Source: JANSWY01 sp965267245
Lineage (GTDB): Bacteria; Bacteroidota; Bacteroidia; Cytophagales; Cyclobacteriaceae
Direction: 5' to 3'
Length of the DNA stretch: 64,000 bases
Assembly: GCA_965267245.1 (NCBI GenBank)
Contig: OZ253939.1
Coordinates: 2,666,001 to 2,730,000, forward strand
Positions 44,017-52,074 of this stretch are shown here, one piece after another. The position numbers were made by a program, and so were the translations under genes. The notes under the pieces were generated by a model that did no database searches, had not been told where the DNA came from, and saw only the letters and a program-made list of their open reading frames with translations. Position 1 is the first letter of the stretch, and every line of letters starts with the position of its first letter.

Positions 44017-45999
44017 ATGAATTTTCTTTTTCCTGGTTTATTGTGGGGTCTTCTGGTAATTGCAATTCCTGTAATAGTTCACCTCTTTAATTTAAGGAGA
44101 GCAAAAAAGGTATACTTCAGCAATGTTGCATTTCTTGCAAAACTCAAGTCCACGAGTAGTTCCAAATTGGTTCTGAAACACTACCTGGCACTTCTATTCA
44201 GATCATTGTTCTTTATTTTCCTGATACTAACATTTGCAATTCCCATCTTCAAAGAAGAGAAAAAGGCAATTCAGGCCTCTATGAAAACCACCATTTACCT
44301 TGACAATTCTTTGAGTAATTCTAATTTATTCAATGAGTCAATAACCTGCCTTGACCAAAATTTTCAGGCTTTGAATAGCCTGCTTGATAACAGTGAGGCC
44401 AATCAAAAATTCAGGTTGATCACGAATGACCCGTATGGGAACAGTAGCAGGTCTGACCTAGTTAAGGAAAAAGTACTGGAGAAACTTAGCGAAGTAGAAC
44501 CAAGTGCCGAAAGTAAATCTCTGGAACAAATTACAAGCAAAATTGATGGTAGTGATCAAAAGGTATACCTTTTTAGTGATTTCCAAAAAGATCAATTTGA
44601 CTTTGAAATGTTACAGGATACTTCAAATCAATACTATCTAGTACCTTCCTACTATTCCTCCAAAAGAAATATCTACATTGACTCTATTTATTTGGATAAC
44701 CCAATGATTGACCAGAGTCGGAAAAATGCGCTCAATATTGTATTTAAGAATGCCGGTATTGAAAGTATAAATGACCTTGCCATCAACTTTCTTGTAAATA
44801 ACCTACAATTATCCACCAATTCCATTTCAATAGGAGGCAGGAAAACTGAAACATTAAAAATTGACCTCAGCGGATTAAATGATAGCATCAATTATTGTGA
44901 AGTCAACTTTGAAGACTTTCCAGTCACATTTGACAACAGGTTCTATTTTACAATAAAGCAGTCAGAACCTATTAGCATACTTGAAATCAGTAATAATGGG
45001 AGTTCAGCGTTTAAAGCAGTTTACGGAAGTTCAATTTTTGATTTCAATCAAAATAATGCCAGTAATATTGACTATAACCTTTTAAAAAACGCTGATCTCG
45101 TCATCATAAATGAGCTTAGTCTGGAAAATGATGGATTAGTTAACCAACTGGAAAGTTTTGTGAACAACCAGGGCTCTTTGTTAATTATCCCACCTGCTGA
45201 AAACATCAATATCGAAAATTACAGAAGACTCACCTCCTCAACCACCAAAATTTCAAGACATACGGTGCTAGGCCTTGCCAAACCAAAAGATAAAGACCCG
45301 TTTTTCCGTGGTATTTTTGATGAAAACCCAAAAGATGCTATTATGCCCAAATCTGACAGGCTAATTCATTGGGTAGCCGGAAAATCGATCCTCAATTACC
45401 TTAATGGTGAAGCTTATTTATCTGAAATCAAAAAATCATCAGGAAAAGTGTACTTGTTGGCTTCAAATTTAGATAATTCCTCATCAGACTTTACCAAGAA
45501 TGCCATATTCGTACCAGTGATGTACACCATTGCATTTAGTGGAGTGTCATCGAAACCATTTCAATTATATGAAAGAATCAATCAGGGTATGGTAAGTTTG
45601 AATTTACCCGCTTCCAATAGAGAAAGGGTTTTCAAACTTAAGTATGAGGATCATGAGATTATACCAACGCAACGCATAATTGATGGCAAACTGTGGATCA
45701 ATCTCTCATCGTCTTCAATGGATCCTGGTTTCTGGCAGGTTACTGATGGAACTGAGGTATTGGATGTTATAGCAATTAATCACAATCAATTGGAATCTCA
45801 GATCAATCAATACGCAGAAAACGAATTAAAAGCTATCTCAGAAAACAATAAAAATATCACACTGGTGGATGCACAAAGTGTTTCTTCAGGCCAGGATGTG
45901 TTTAATACAGATCCATTGAGGAAGAATTTATGGAAATATAGCTTAATATTGGCATTAGTTTTTTTCTTTGCAGAAGTCTTAACCCTCAGATTCCTTTAG
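44017..45999 (+). CDS. BatA-domain (aerotolerance N-terminal) membrane protein
   Basis: A 660-residue protein. The N-terminal 75 residues are the BatA/Aerotolerance_N hallmark: FLFPGLLWGLLVIAIPVIVHLFN, then RRAKKVYFSNVAFL and a second helix near 55-78. A large middle region (about 90-620) is predicted periplasmic or cytoplasmic with a vWA-like and a DUF4350-like (INNDLVIINELS) flavour, ending in a C-terminal membrane helix (about 640-658). It is the first gene of a very tight operon with the dihydroorotase-like gene (next ATG directly after its stop), two DUF4199 proteins and two glycosyltransferases. Function is unproven; envelope homeostasis is a guess. Confidence 0.87.
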   Translation: MNFLFPGLLWGLLVIAIPVIVHLFNLRRAKKVYFSNVAFLAKLKSTSSSKLVLKHYLALLFRSLFFIFLILTFAIPIFKEEKKAIQASMKTTIYLDNSLSNSNLFNESITCLDQNFQALNSLLDNSEANQKFRLITNDPYGNSSRSDLVKEKVLEKLSEVEPSAESKSLEQITSKIDGSDQKVYLFSDFQKDQFDFEMLQDTSNQYYLVPSYYSSKRNIYIDSIYLDNPMIDQSRKNALNIVFKNAGIESINDLAINFLVNNLQLSTNSISIGGRKTETLKIDLSGLNDSINYCEVNFEDFPVTFDNRFYFTIKQSEPISILEISNNGSSAFKAVYGSSIFDFNQNNASNIDYNLLKNADLVIINELSLENDGLVNQLESFVNNQGSLLIIPPAENINIENYRRLTSSTTKISRHTVLGLAKPKDKDPFFRGIFDENPKDAIMPKSDRLIHWVAGKSILNYLNGEAYLSEIKKSSGKVYLLASNLDNSSSDFTKNAIFVPVMYTIAFSGVSSKPFQLYERINQGMVSLNLPASNRERVFKLKYEDHEIIPTQRIIDGKLWINLSSSSMDPGFWQVTDGTEVLDVIAINHNQLESQINQYAENELKAISENNKNITLVDAQSVSSGQDVFNTDPLRKNLWKYSLILALVFFFAEVLTLRFL

Positions 46000-47280
46000 A
46001 TGGATATTGTTTTAAAAGCGGTCACCATCCTAGATCCTGGCTCAGCCAATCATGGCCAAAAGCTTAATATTACTATTGAGCAAGGTAAAATCACCCAAAT
46101 CAGTGACCAGTTTAACAATGATGGCAATTATGAAGTCGTCGAACTGGATGGTAAAATGGTCTCTCCAGGATGGTTCGATATGAATGCAGATTTCTGTGAT
46201 CCTGGTTACGAACACAAAGAAGATATTTACACTGGCATCAAAGCAGCACAGGCCGGTGGGTTTACGAGTGTTGTTCTACTACCAAATACATCACCTGTAA
46301 TTGACACAAAGAACCAGATAGAATACATCAAATCGAAATCAGGTTTCAGTTCGGTAAATGTTTATCCATATGCTGCTATCACTAAAAAGTGTGAAGGAGA
46401 AGAACTGACTGAAATGATTGATCTGCATGCTGCGGGAGCAATAGCATTTACAGATGGCATTAAACCTATCCATAACACAGATATTTTATTAAAAACCCTT
46501 CAGTACCTTCAGAAATTCAATGGATTGTTGATAAACAGACCAGAAGACCTCCAACTGAATATGTTTGGAGTAATGCATGAAGGCAAAGTAAGCACTACCC
46601 TGGGTTTACGGGGAATGCCATCTATAGCTGAAGTGATCATGATCCAACGAGATCTTAAAATACTGGAATACACCGGCGGAAAAATTCACTTTTCTAATGT
46701 CTCTACTGCTGAGTCAGTTCAACTGATTAGAGAAGCAAAATCAAGGGGCCTTAAAGTTACATGTGATGTTGCTGCTCATCAATTATTGATCGATGAAAAC
46801 TTAATTGGTGAATATGACACTAATTACAAAACCAACCCACCTTTCAGAGATGAAGAAGATAGAAAAGCTCTAATCAAAGGAATACTGGATGACACCATAG
46901 ATGTTATAGTTTCTTCACACAGACCTCAGGATGTAGAGAGTAAGCACCTGGAATTCGATCTTGCTGATTTTGGGGTTACCGGTCTTGAAACGCTTTTCCC
47001 AGTTTTTATAAAACTGGGTGACTCAATTCCATTAGAAAAATTACTTTCCAAGATAACTAACGGACCAAGAGAAGTACTGGATCAACCTATTGTCAAAATC
47101 GAAAAAGGTCAGAATGCTGAATTGACAATCTTTGATACAGAACTGGAATGGGATTATTCAGAAGAGAACAGCTTTTCCAGGAGCCAAAACTCACCATTTT
47201 TTAAGAATAGATTAAAAGGAAGAGCAATGGGAATCATAAACCGCAACAAGGCCTATTTTAATAAACCCATTGCTGAATAA
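46000..47280 (+). CDS. Dihydroorotase-fold protein lacking the metal-binding residues
   Basis: A 426-residue amidohydrolase-superfamily protein clearly homologous to class I dihydroorotase: SPGWFDMNADFCDPGYEHKED, VVLLPNTSPVID, the substrate-type block NPPFRDEEDRKAL and the C-terminal metal-independent sheet. But every expected zinc ligand is changed: the usual H-x-H is N62-A63-D64, the next His (normally HCED) reads INRPED, the H of the 'HVST' motif is N233, and the catalytic Asp of 'TDHAPH' is S306 in SSHRPQ. Such inactive PyrC' paralogues exist (for example with ATCase in Pseudomonas), but the neighbours here are envelope genes, not pyrimidine genes. Likely structural or regulatory. Confidence 0.85.
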   Translation: MDIVLKAVTILDPGSANHGQKLNITIEQGKITQISDQFNNDGNYEVVELDGKMVSPGWFDMNADFCDPGYEHKEDIYTGIKAAQAGGFTSVVLLPNTSPVIDTKNQIEYIKSKSGFSSVNVYPYAAITKKCEGEELTEMIDLHAAGAIAFTDGIKPIHNTDILLKTLQYLQKFNGLLINRPEDLQLNMFGVMHEGKVSTTLGLRGMPSIAEVIMIQRDLKILEYTGGKIHFSNVSTAESVQLIREAKSRGLKVTCDVAAHQLLIDENLIGEYDTNYKTNPPFRDEEDRKALIKGILDDTIDVIVSSHRPQDVESKHLEFDLADFGVTGLETLFPVFIKLGDSIPLEKLLSKITNGPREVLDQPIVKIEKGQNAELTIFDTELEWDYSEENSFSRSQNSPFFKNRLKGRAMGIINRNKAYFNKPIAE

Positions 47281-47283
47281 ATT

Positions 47284-47805
47284 ATGAGCCTTCTTCTGAA
47301 AACATCACTTAAATATGGATTAATCTGTGGCATAATGATTTGTCTTGCCTTTTATTCCCAATTTTTGATTGGCATTAATCCGGTAATCAACTTAAATTCA
47401 TTTTTTATTGACATAGTCATATTCTTTGGGTTTGTTTTTTTTGGGTCTAAGGAATTCAAAGACTATAAGAACGAGGGGTATTTACATTTTTGGCAGGGAA
47501 TTTCGATTGGATTAGTAATTATTTTGCTATCGAGTGTAATATTTACTGCGTTTTCAGCTACTTACTACACGGTCAATCAGGAGATTTTTAACCAATATGT
47601 TCAAAATGCCATTGAGGTGTTTCAAAAACAGAAAGATTTACTATTAGAGAGCATCACCCTGGAACAGTATGAAGAAAATCTGGAAGAACTTAAGAAAACA
47701 ACAATTTCAGATCTGATTCTAACTGATTTTTTCAAAAAAATGGGTGTTGGTTTCCTGGTTACTCCTGTGGTTGCCATCTTATTAAGAAAACAAAAACAAC
47801 GCTAA
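47284..47805 (+). CDS. DUF4199-family membrane protein
   Basis: A 173-residue protein with four predicted membrane helices (about 10-32, 38-56, 68-92 and 150-166) and a charged loop of about 45 residues (QNAIEVFQKQKDLLLESI) before the last one. The pattern and its neighbour match DUF4199, a Bacteroidota-specific family of unknown function. Starts 3 bp after the dihydroorotase-like stop and precedes a second, related gene by 5 bp. Confidence 0.82.
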   Translation: MSLLLKTSLKYGLICGIMICLAFYSQFLIGINPVINLNSFFIDIVIFFGFVFFGSKEFKDYKNEGYLHFWQGISIGLVIILLSSVIFTAFSATYYTVNQEIFNQYVQNAIEVFQKQKDLLLESITLEQYEENLEELKKTTISDLILTDFFKKMGVGFLVTPVVAILLRKQKQR

Positions 47806-47810
47806 GAACC

Positions 47811-48338
47811 ATGGAAAACGAAACAACAGAACAAGTGAGTGTAAAAGACATTGCTATTAAATGGGGGTTAATCTATGCAGTAGTGTCAATTTTTATTGCA
47901 CTAGTACTTCAAATGACTGGACTTGCTGCTGAACAGTGGGCAGGCTGGGTAAACCTACCTTTCAGTATTGCCTTCATTTATTTGGCACACAAAGCTTTTA
48001 AAGATGAAGGTGATGGTTTTATGAGCTATGGTCAGGGACTAGGTCTTGGGACTCTAGTAAATGTTATTGCTTCAATATTAGGAAGTATTTTTTCATACAT
48101 CTACATAGCCTTTATTGACGATTCCATCATTCAAATTGCGAAAGATAGAGCTTACGAACAATGGGAAGCACAGGGTATGACAGATACTCAAATTGAAACA
48201 GCAGAAGGATTCATGGATTTTATGATGGCTCCTCCTATGATGGCATTGATGGGATTAATTGCCGGAATATTTTTTGGTTTCATCCTTTCATTGATCGTTT
48301 CTATATTCACAAAAAATTCAAGAGAAGAACTTTCATAA
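47811..48338 (+). CDS. DUF4199-family membrane protein, second copy
   Basis: A 175-residue protein with the same four-helix layout as the preceding gene (IKWGLIYAVVSIFIALVLQM, WVNLPFSIAFIYLAHKAF, YGQGLGLGTLVNVIASILGS, MALMGLIAGIFFGFILSLIV), so the pair are diverged duplicates. The N-terminus carries a short acidic leader (ENETTEQVSVKD). It ends 1 bp before the glycosyltransferase GTG start. Function unknown; co-transcription with glycosyltransferases suggests an envelope-glycan role. Confidence 0.83.
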   Translation: MENETTEQVSVKDIAIKWGLIYAVVSIFIALVLQMTGLAAEQWAGWVNLPFSIAFIYLAHKAFKDEGDGFMSYGQGLGLGTLVNVIASILGSIFSYIYIAFIDDSIIQIAKDRAYEQWEAQGMTDTQIETAEGFMDFMMAPPMMALMGLIAGIFFGFILSLIVSIFTKNSREELS

Positions 48339-48339
48339 A

Positions 48340-49320
48340 GTGCAAATTTCTGTAATCGTACCTGTATATAACGAAGAAGAATCAATTCCTGAATTAACCG
48401 AATGGATTAACAGGATTATGGTAGAGAATAATTTTTCTTACGAGATCCTGATGATCGATGACGGCAGTAAAGACAAAAGCTGGTCTGTCATCAGGGATCT
48501 TTCAGAAAAATTTGTCGGTGTAAAGGGTTTACGATTCAATAGAAATCATGGTAAATCAGCAGCGCTACAAACTGGTTTTAATCACGCAAAAGGTGATGTG
48601 GTTATTACTATGGATGCAGACATGCAGGACAGTCCTGATGAAATACCTGCTCTATACAGAATGGTTATTGAAGAGGGTTATGAACTTGTTTCTGGATGGA
48701 AGAAGAAACGTCATGACCCTCTTAGTAAAACCATTCCATCAAAACTATTTAACCGGGTCACCAGAATGGTATCAGGTTTGAAACTGCATGATTTCAATTG
48801 TGGGTTAAAAGCCTATAGAAATACTGTGGTGAAAAATATTCATGTTTATGGTGAAATGCACCGTTATATTCCGCTGATTGCAAAGTGGAACGGATTTACT
48901 GAAATCGGAGAGAAGGTTGTAGAACACAGAGCAAGAAAGTTTGGAACCACAAAGTATGGATGGGAGCGCTTTGTTACAGGATTTCTGGATCTATTATCTG
49001 TAACATTTGTCAGTAGATTCAAAAAGAGTCCAATGCATTTTTTTGGGACTCTGGGCACACTATCTTTTATGATAGGGCTATTTATTACGATTTGGGTAAT
49101 TGGCCAAAAAATCTACTATGTAAACTTCCTCAACCAGGCTAATGCCATACGTGATGTAGTTGACCAGCCTTTATTTTTTCTGGCGCTTGTGGCCTTAATT
49201 GTTGGTGTCCAGTTATTCCTGTCTGGATTTATCGCCGAAATGATGACTCAATACCGCCGTGGCGGAGAAGATTACCTGATTATCGAAAAAGTAGGTGGAG
49301 CTGCAGAGGAGGTACGTTAA
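48340..49320 (+). CDS. Glycosyltransferase family 2 with two C-terminal membrane helices (GtrB-like)
   Basis: A 326-residue enzyme starting at GTG 48340, the only start compatible with the conserved first strand ISVIVPVYNEEES. It shows GT2 features: D-rich MIDDGSKDKSW, a DXD-type site TMDADMQDSPDE, and RFNRNHGKSAALQTGFNHAK. Two membrane helices (about 235-258 and 275-300) are typical of polyprenyl-phosphate glycosyltransferases of the GtrB/DPM type. It probably makes a lipid-linked sugar donor. Its stop overlaps the next start by 1 bp. Confidence 0.92.
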   Translation: MQISVIVPVYNEEESIPELTEWINRIMVENNFSYEILMIDDGSKDKSWSVIRDLSEKFVGVKGLRFNRNHGKSAALQTGFNHAKGDVVITMDADMQDSPDEIPALYRMVIEEGYELVSGWKKKRHDPLSKTIPSKLFNRVTRMVSGLKLHDFNCGLKAYRNTVVKNIHVYGEMHRYIPLIAKWNGFTEIGEKVVEHRARKFGTTKYGWERFVTGFLDLLSVTFVSRFKKSPMHFFGTLGTLSFMIGLFITIWVIGQKIYYVNFLNQANAIRDVVDQPLFFLALVALIVGVQLFLSGFIAEMMTQYRRGGEDYLIIEKVGGAAEEVR

Positions 49321-50324
49321 TGCGATTTTATTCAATTATCATTCCTGTTTACAACCGTCCTGATGAGATCAAAGAATTGTTAGACAGCCTCAAGGTTCAA
49401 ACATTCAAAAATTTTGAAATCATCATAGTTGAAGATGGTTCTACCGATAAGTGTGAGGAAATCGTAAAAAATTTCAAGGAAGATTTTGATATTCGCTACT
49501 ATTTCAAGGAGAACAGTGGCCAGGGATTTTCCAGAAACTTTGGTTTTGGCAAAGCAAATGGTGATTACTTCATTGTATTTGACAGTGATTGTCTGATACC
49601 GTCTAATTATTTTGAGATTGTAGACAATTACCTTGATCAAAACCCACTGGATGCATTTGGGGGGCCTGATCGTGATCACCACGACTTCACTCCAGTTCAA
49701 AAAGCCATTAGCTACAGCATGACCAGCCTCTTTACCACTGGTGGAATTCGTGGAAGGAAAAAGCATATAGGTCAATTCCATCCAAGAAGTTTCAATATGG
49801 GAATCTCAAAGGAAGTATTTCAAAAAACCGGTGGATACATCATTACCCGAATGGGAGAAGATATTGAATTCAGTATCAGGATACACCGGAATGGGTTCAA
49901 AATTGGCCTTATTGAAGATGCCATTGTCTATCACAAAAGACGTACTTCACTAGCACAGTTCTATAAACAACTGCATTTTTTTGGTAGAGCAAGGATAAAC
50001 GTTAGGCGCTTTTTCAAAAATGAGCTTAAACTGGTACATCTATTTCCTGCTTCCTGGCTAATAGGCCTGATAGTCTCAATAATTGGAGGAGCATTTCATG
50101 TATTTTTCCAATTTGTCATTTACTTGTACGGTATTCACTTATTGTTAATAGGATCAGGCGCTTTTTTTCAGCACAAGAATGTGAAAATAGCCTTCTTATC
50201 TGTGGCCGCCGGAATAATTCAGCTTTCCGCTTATGGAGTCGGGTTTATAACAGAAGCATTGAAGTTTAAGAACAAAGAAGAAGTTAATATCATCCTTGAT
50301 CACAACAGTTCATCAGGGTCTTAA
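49320..50324 (+). CDS. Glycosyltransferase family 2
   Basis: A 334-residue GT-A enzyme: FYSIIIPVYNRPDEIKELLD, IIVEDGSTDKCEE, the metal-binding FDSDCLIPSNYF, and the acceptor-side TRMGEDIEFSIRIHRNGFKI. C-terminal hydrophobic helices (about 240-262 and 285-310) anchor it. Last gene of the BatA/DHOase-like/DUF4199 operon, overlapping the previous gene by 1 bp and the convergent aminotransferase gene by 12 bp. Sugar and acceptor unknown. Confidence 0.92.
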   Translation: MRFYSIIIPVYNRPDEIKELLDSLKVQTFKNFEIIIVEDGSTDKCEEIVKNFKEDFDIRYYFKENSGQGFSRNFGFGKANGDYFIVFDSDCLIPSNYFEIVDNYLDQNPLDAFGGPDRDHHDFTPVQKAISYSMTSLFTTGGIRGRKKHIGQFHPRSFNMGISKEVFQKTGGYIITRMGEDIEFSIRIHRNGFKIGLIEDAIVYHKRRTSLAQFYKQLHFFGRARINVRRFFKNELKLVHLFPASWLIGLIVSIIGGAFHVFFQFVIYLYGIHLLLIGSGAFFQHKNVKIAFLSVAAGIIQLSAYGVGFITEALKFKNKEEVNIILDHNSSSGS

Positions 50325-51182
50325 ACGTTGTAGTTCAGGGGTTTTGACTGAATTGTGAAATGACACGTACGCTTTCTCAAATCTCTCAAAATTTTCCATA
50401 ATTGCATTTGTAATAGCTCCGGGTTTCGCAGCTCCAATTTCCAAATCATCTATTTTCACGACAGGAACAATTCTTTTAATGGTACTGGAGAGGAAAGCCT
50501 CATCAGCCGATTCAATATCAGCTTTCTGGATATCGCGTTGAATAACCTGATAATTCAAATTGGCAATTTCCATGATTTGTTTGCGGGTTATTCCTGAAAG
50601 GACCTTTGATTGAGAAGTTATGAGTGTCTTATTTTTTACTATAAAAAAGTTGCTTCTGGAAGTCTCCAAGTATTTCCCTTTGTATTTGTAAAGCACCTCA
50701 AAAGCATTCTCAGCCTGAAGTTCTTGCTGAAATACCTGAGCCATTAAGTAGTTTGTTGTTTTTGCTTCGAAAGAATCTCTCAGGTATTCTCTTGATATAA
50801 GCTTAACCCCCTTAGTATATGCGATTTCATCTGGCCTTTTGATGATATGCTGCGTAATTACAATATTGGGCACAGTACTGGTAAAACCATCCGGCGAGTA
50901 CCCCCCCGTTATTAAAATCTTAATCGCTGAATGAGGTTGATGATTCTTTGAAATCACCAGTTCAACCATTTCCCTTATCTCAACAATCTTCCAGGGAAAG
51001 GGTAATCTGATTTCTCTGGCAGAGTTTTTAAGTCTTTCCAGGTGGTCCTCAATAAATACGGGTACATTTTGATTGACCCTAAAAAAATCAAAAACCGCAT
51101 ACCCTCTTGAAATGCCAAGATCATTTGTACCTAACTTTATTTCTTCCACAGGAAGAAGTTGACCATTTAAAATGCCTTGCAT
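50313..51182 (-). CDS. Class IV PLP aminotransferase (BCAT/ADC lyase-like)
   Basis: A 289-residue fold-type IV enzyme: DLGISRGYAVFDFFRV at the N-terminus, PFWIED-like VFIEDHLERLKNS, the PLP-lysine region SFEAKTTNYLMAQV, and ETSRSNFFIVKNKTLIT with GITRKQIMEIA. Family members include branched-chain aminotransferase, D-alanine aminotransferase and aminodeoxychorismate lyase; deciding residues cannot be read reliably. It is convergent with the glycosyltransferase operon and lies 46 bp upstream of exonuclease III on the same strand. Confidence 0.87.
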   Translation of the reverse strand: MQGILNGQLLPVEEIKLGTNDLGISRGYAVFDFFRVNQNVPVFIEDHLERLKNSAREIRLPFPWKIVEIREMVELVISKNHQPHSAIKILITGGYSPDGFTSTVPNIVITQHIIKRPDEIAYTKGVKLISREYLRDSFEAKTTNYLMAQVFQQELQAENAFEVLYKYKGKYLETSRSNFFIVKNKTLITSQSKVLSGITRKQIMEIANLNYQVIQRDIQKADIESADEAFLSSTIKRIVPVVKIDDLEIGAAKPGAITNAIMENFERFEKAYVSFHNSVKTPELQRLRP

Positions 51183-51228
51183 GCGATTAATGTAATTTAA
51201 TATTCAGTACAGTAGCAACTCTGAATGA

Positions 51229-51990
51229 TTAGATCTCCAACCCTACCGGGCAATGATCTGATCCCCAAAACTCATTATAGATGTCTGCTGACTTCACTTC
51301 AGAAACAAGTTCTTCACTTATCATGAAATAATCAATACGCCAACCAATATTTCTTTCCCGCGATTGTCTCCAGTAATTCCAATAGGTGAATTTTTGCTCT
51401 TCCGGGTGAAAATGTCTAAATGAGTCAACAAATCCCCTATCAATCATATCCTGAAATCCATCAATTTCTTGTTGGGTATACCCAGCTGATTTGTTATAAT
51501 TCTGCTGAGGTCTTGCTATATCAATTTCCTGATGGGCTACATTTAAATCTCCACATAAAATAACAGGTTTTACTTCTTCGAGAGCTTTTAGATAATCTAA
51601 AAAAACTTTATTCCACTCTTGCCTATAGTCTAGTCTAGCCAATTTCTCTCCGGAATTAGGAACATACACATTCACCAAAAAGAAATTATCATACTCAGCT
51701 GTTATTACCCGGCCCTCCTGATCGTGCTCAGTGATTCCAATATCGTAAGTAACATTCAGAGGTTGGGTTTTACTCAAAATCGCTGTACCAGAGTAACCCT
51801 TCCTTGCTTTTGAATCATTTACATAAAGATGATAATCCGGCAAGGTGGCAAAAGCTGTTTTTGCATCCTCCACAGCTGCTTTTGTTTCCTGAATACAAAG
51901 GATGTCCGGGTTCATTTCCCCTACACTTTTCAAGAAGTCCTTCTTTAAAATAGCCCTTATACCATTTACATTCCAGGAAATAATTTTCAT
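51229..51990 (-). CDS. xth: Exodeoxyribonuclease III (AP endonuclease)
   Basis: A 253-residue Xth-type enzyme with the full EEP-nuclease set: KIISWNVNGIRAIL, PDILCIQETKA (metal Glu), YSGTAILSK, CGDLNVAHQEIDI, ERNIGWRIDYFMISEEL and WGSDHCPVGLEI. It repairs abasic sites and has 3'-5' exonuclease activity in the cytoplasm. Follows the aminotransferase gene in the opposite reading order on the same strand, with a 46-bp gap. Confidence 0.96.
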   Translation of the reverse strand: MKIISWNVNGIRAILKKDFLKSVGEMNPDILCIQETKAAVEDAKTAFATLPDYHLYVNDSKARKGYSGTAILSKTQPLNVTYDIGITEHDQEGRVITAEYDNFFLVNVYVPNSGEKLARLDYRQEWNKVFLDYLKALEEVKPVILCGDLNVAHQEIDIARPQQNYNKSAGYTQQEIDGFQDMIDRGFVDSFRHFHPEEQKFTYWNYWRQSRERNIGWRIDYFMISEELVSEVKSADIYNEFWGSDHCPVGLEI

Positions 51991-52074
51991 TTGATTACAA
52001 GTCTATTATGTTAAACATTAGGATTGCAAACTAAGCGGGTTTAGAGGAAAAATAAAAACGTAGGCACACCTCAA

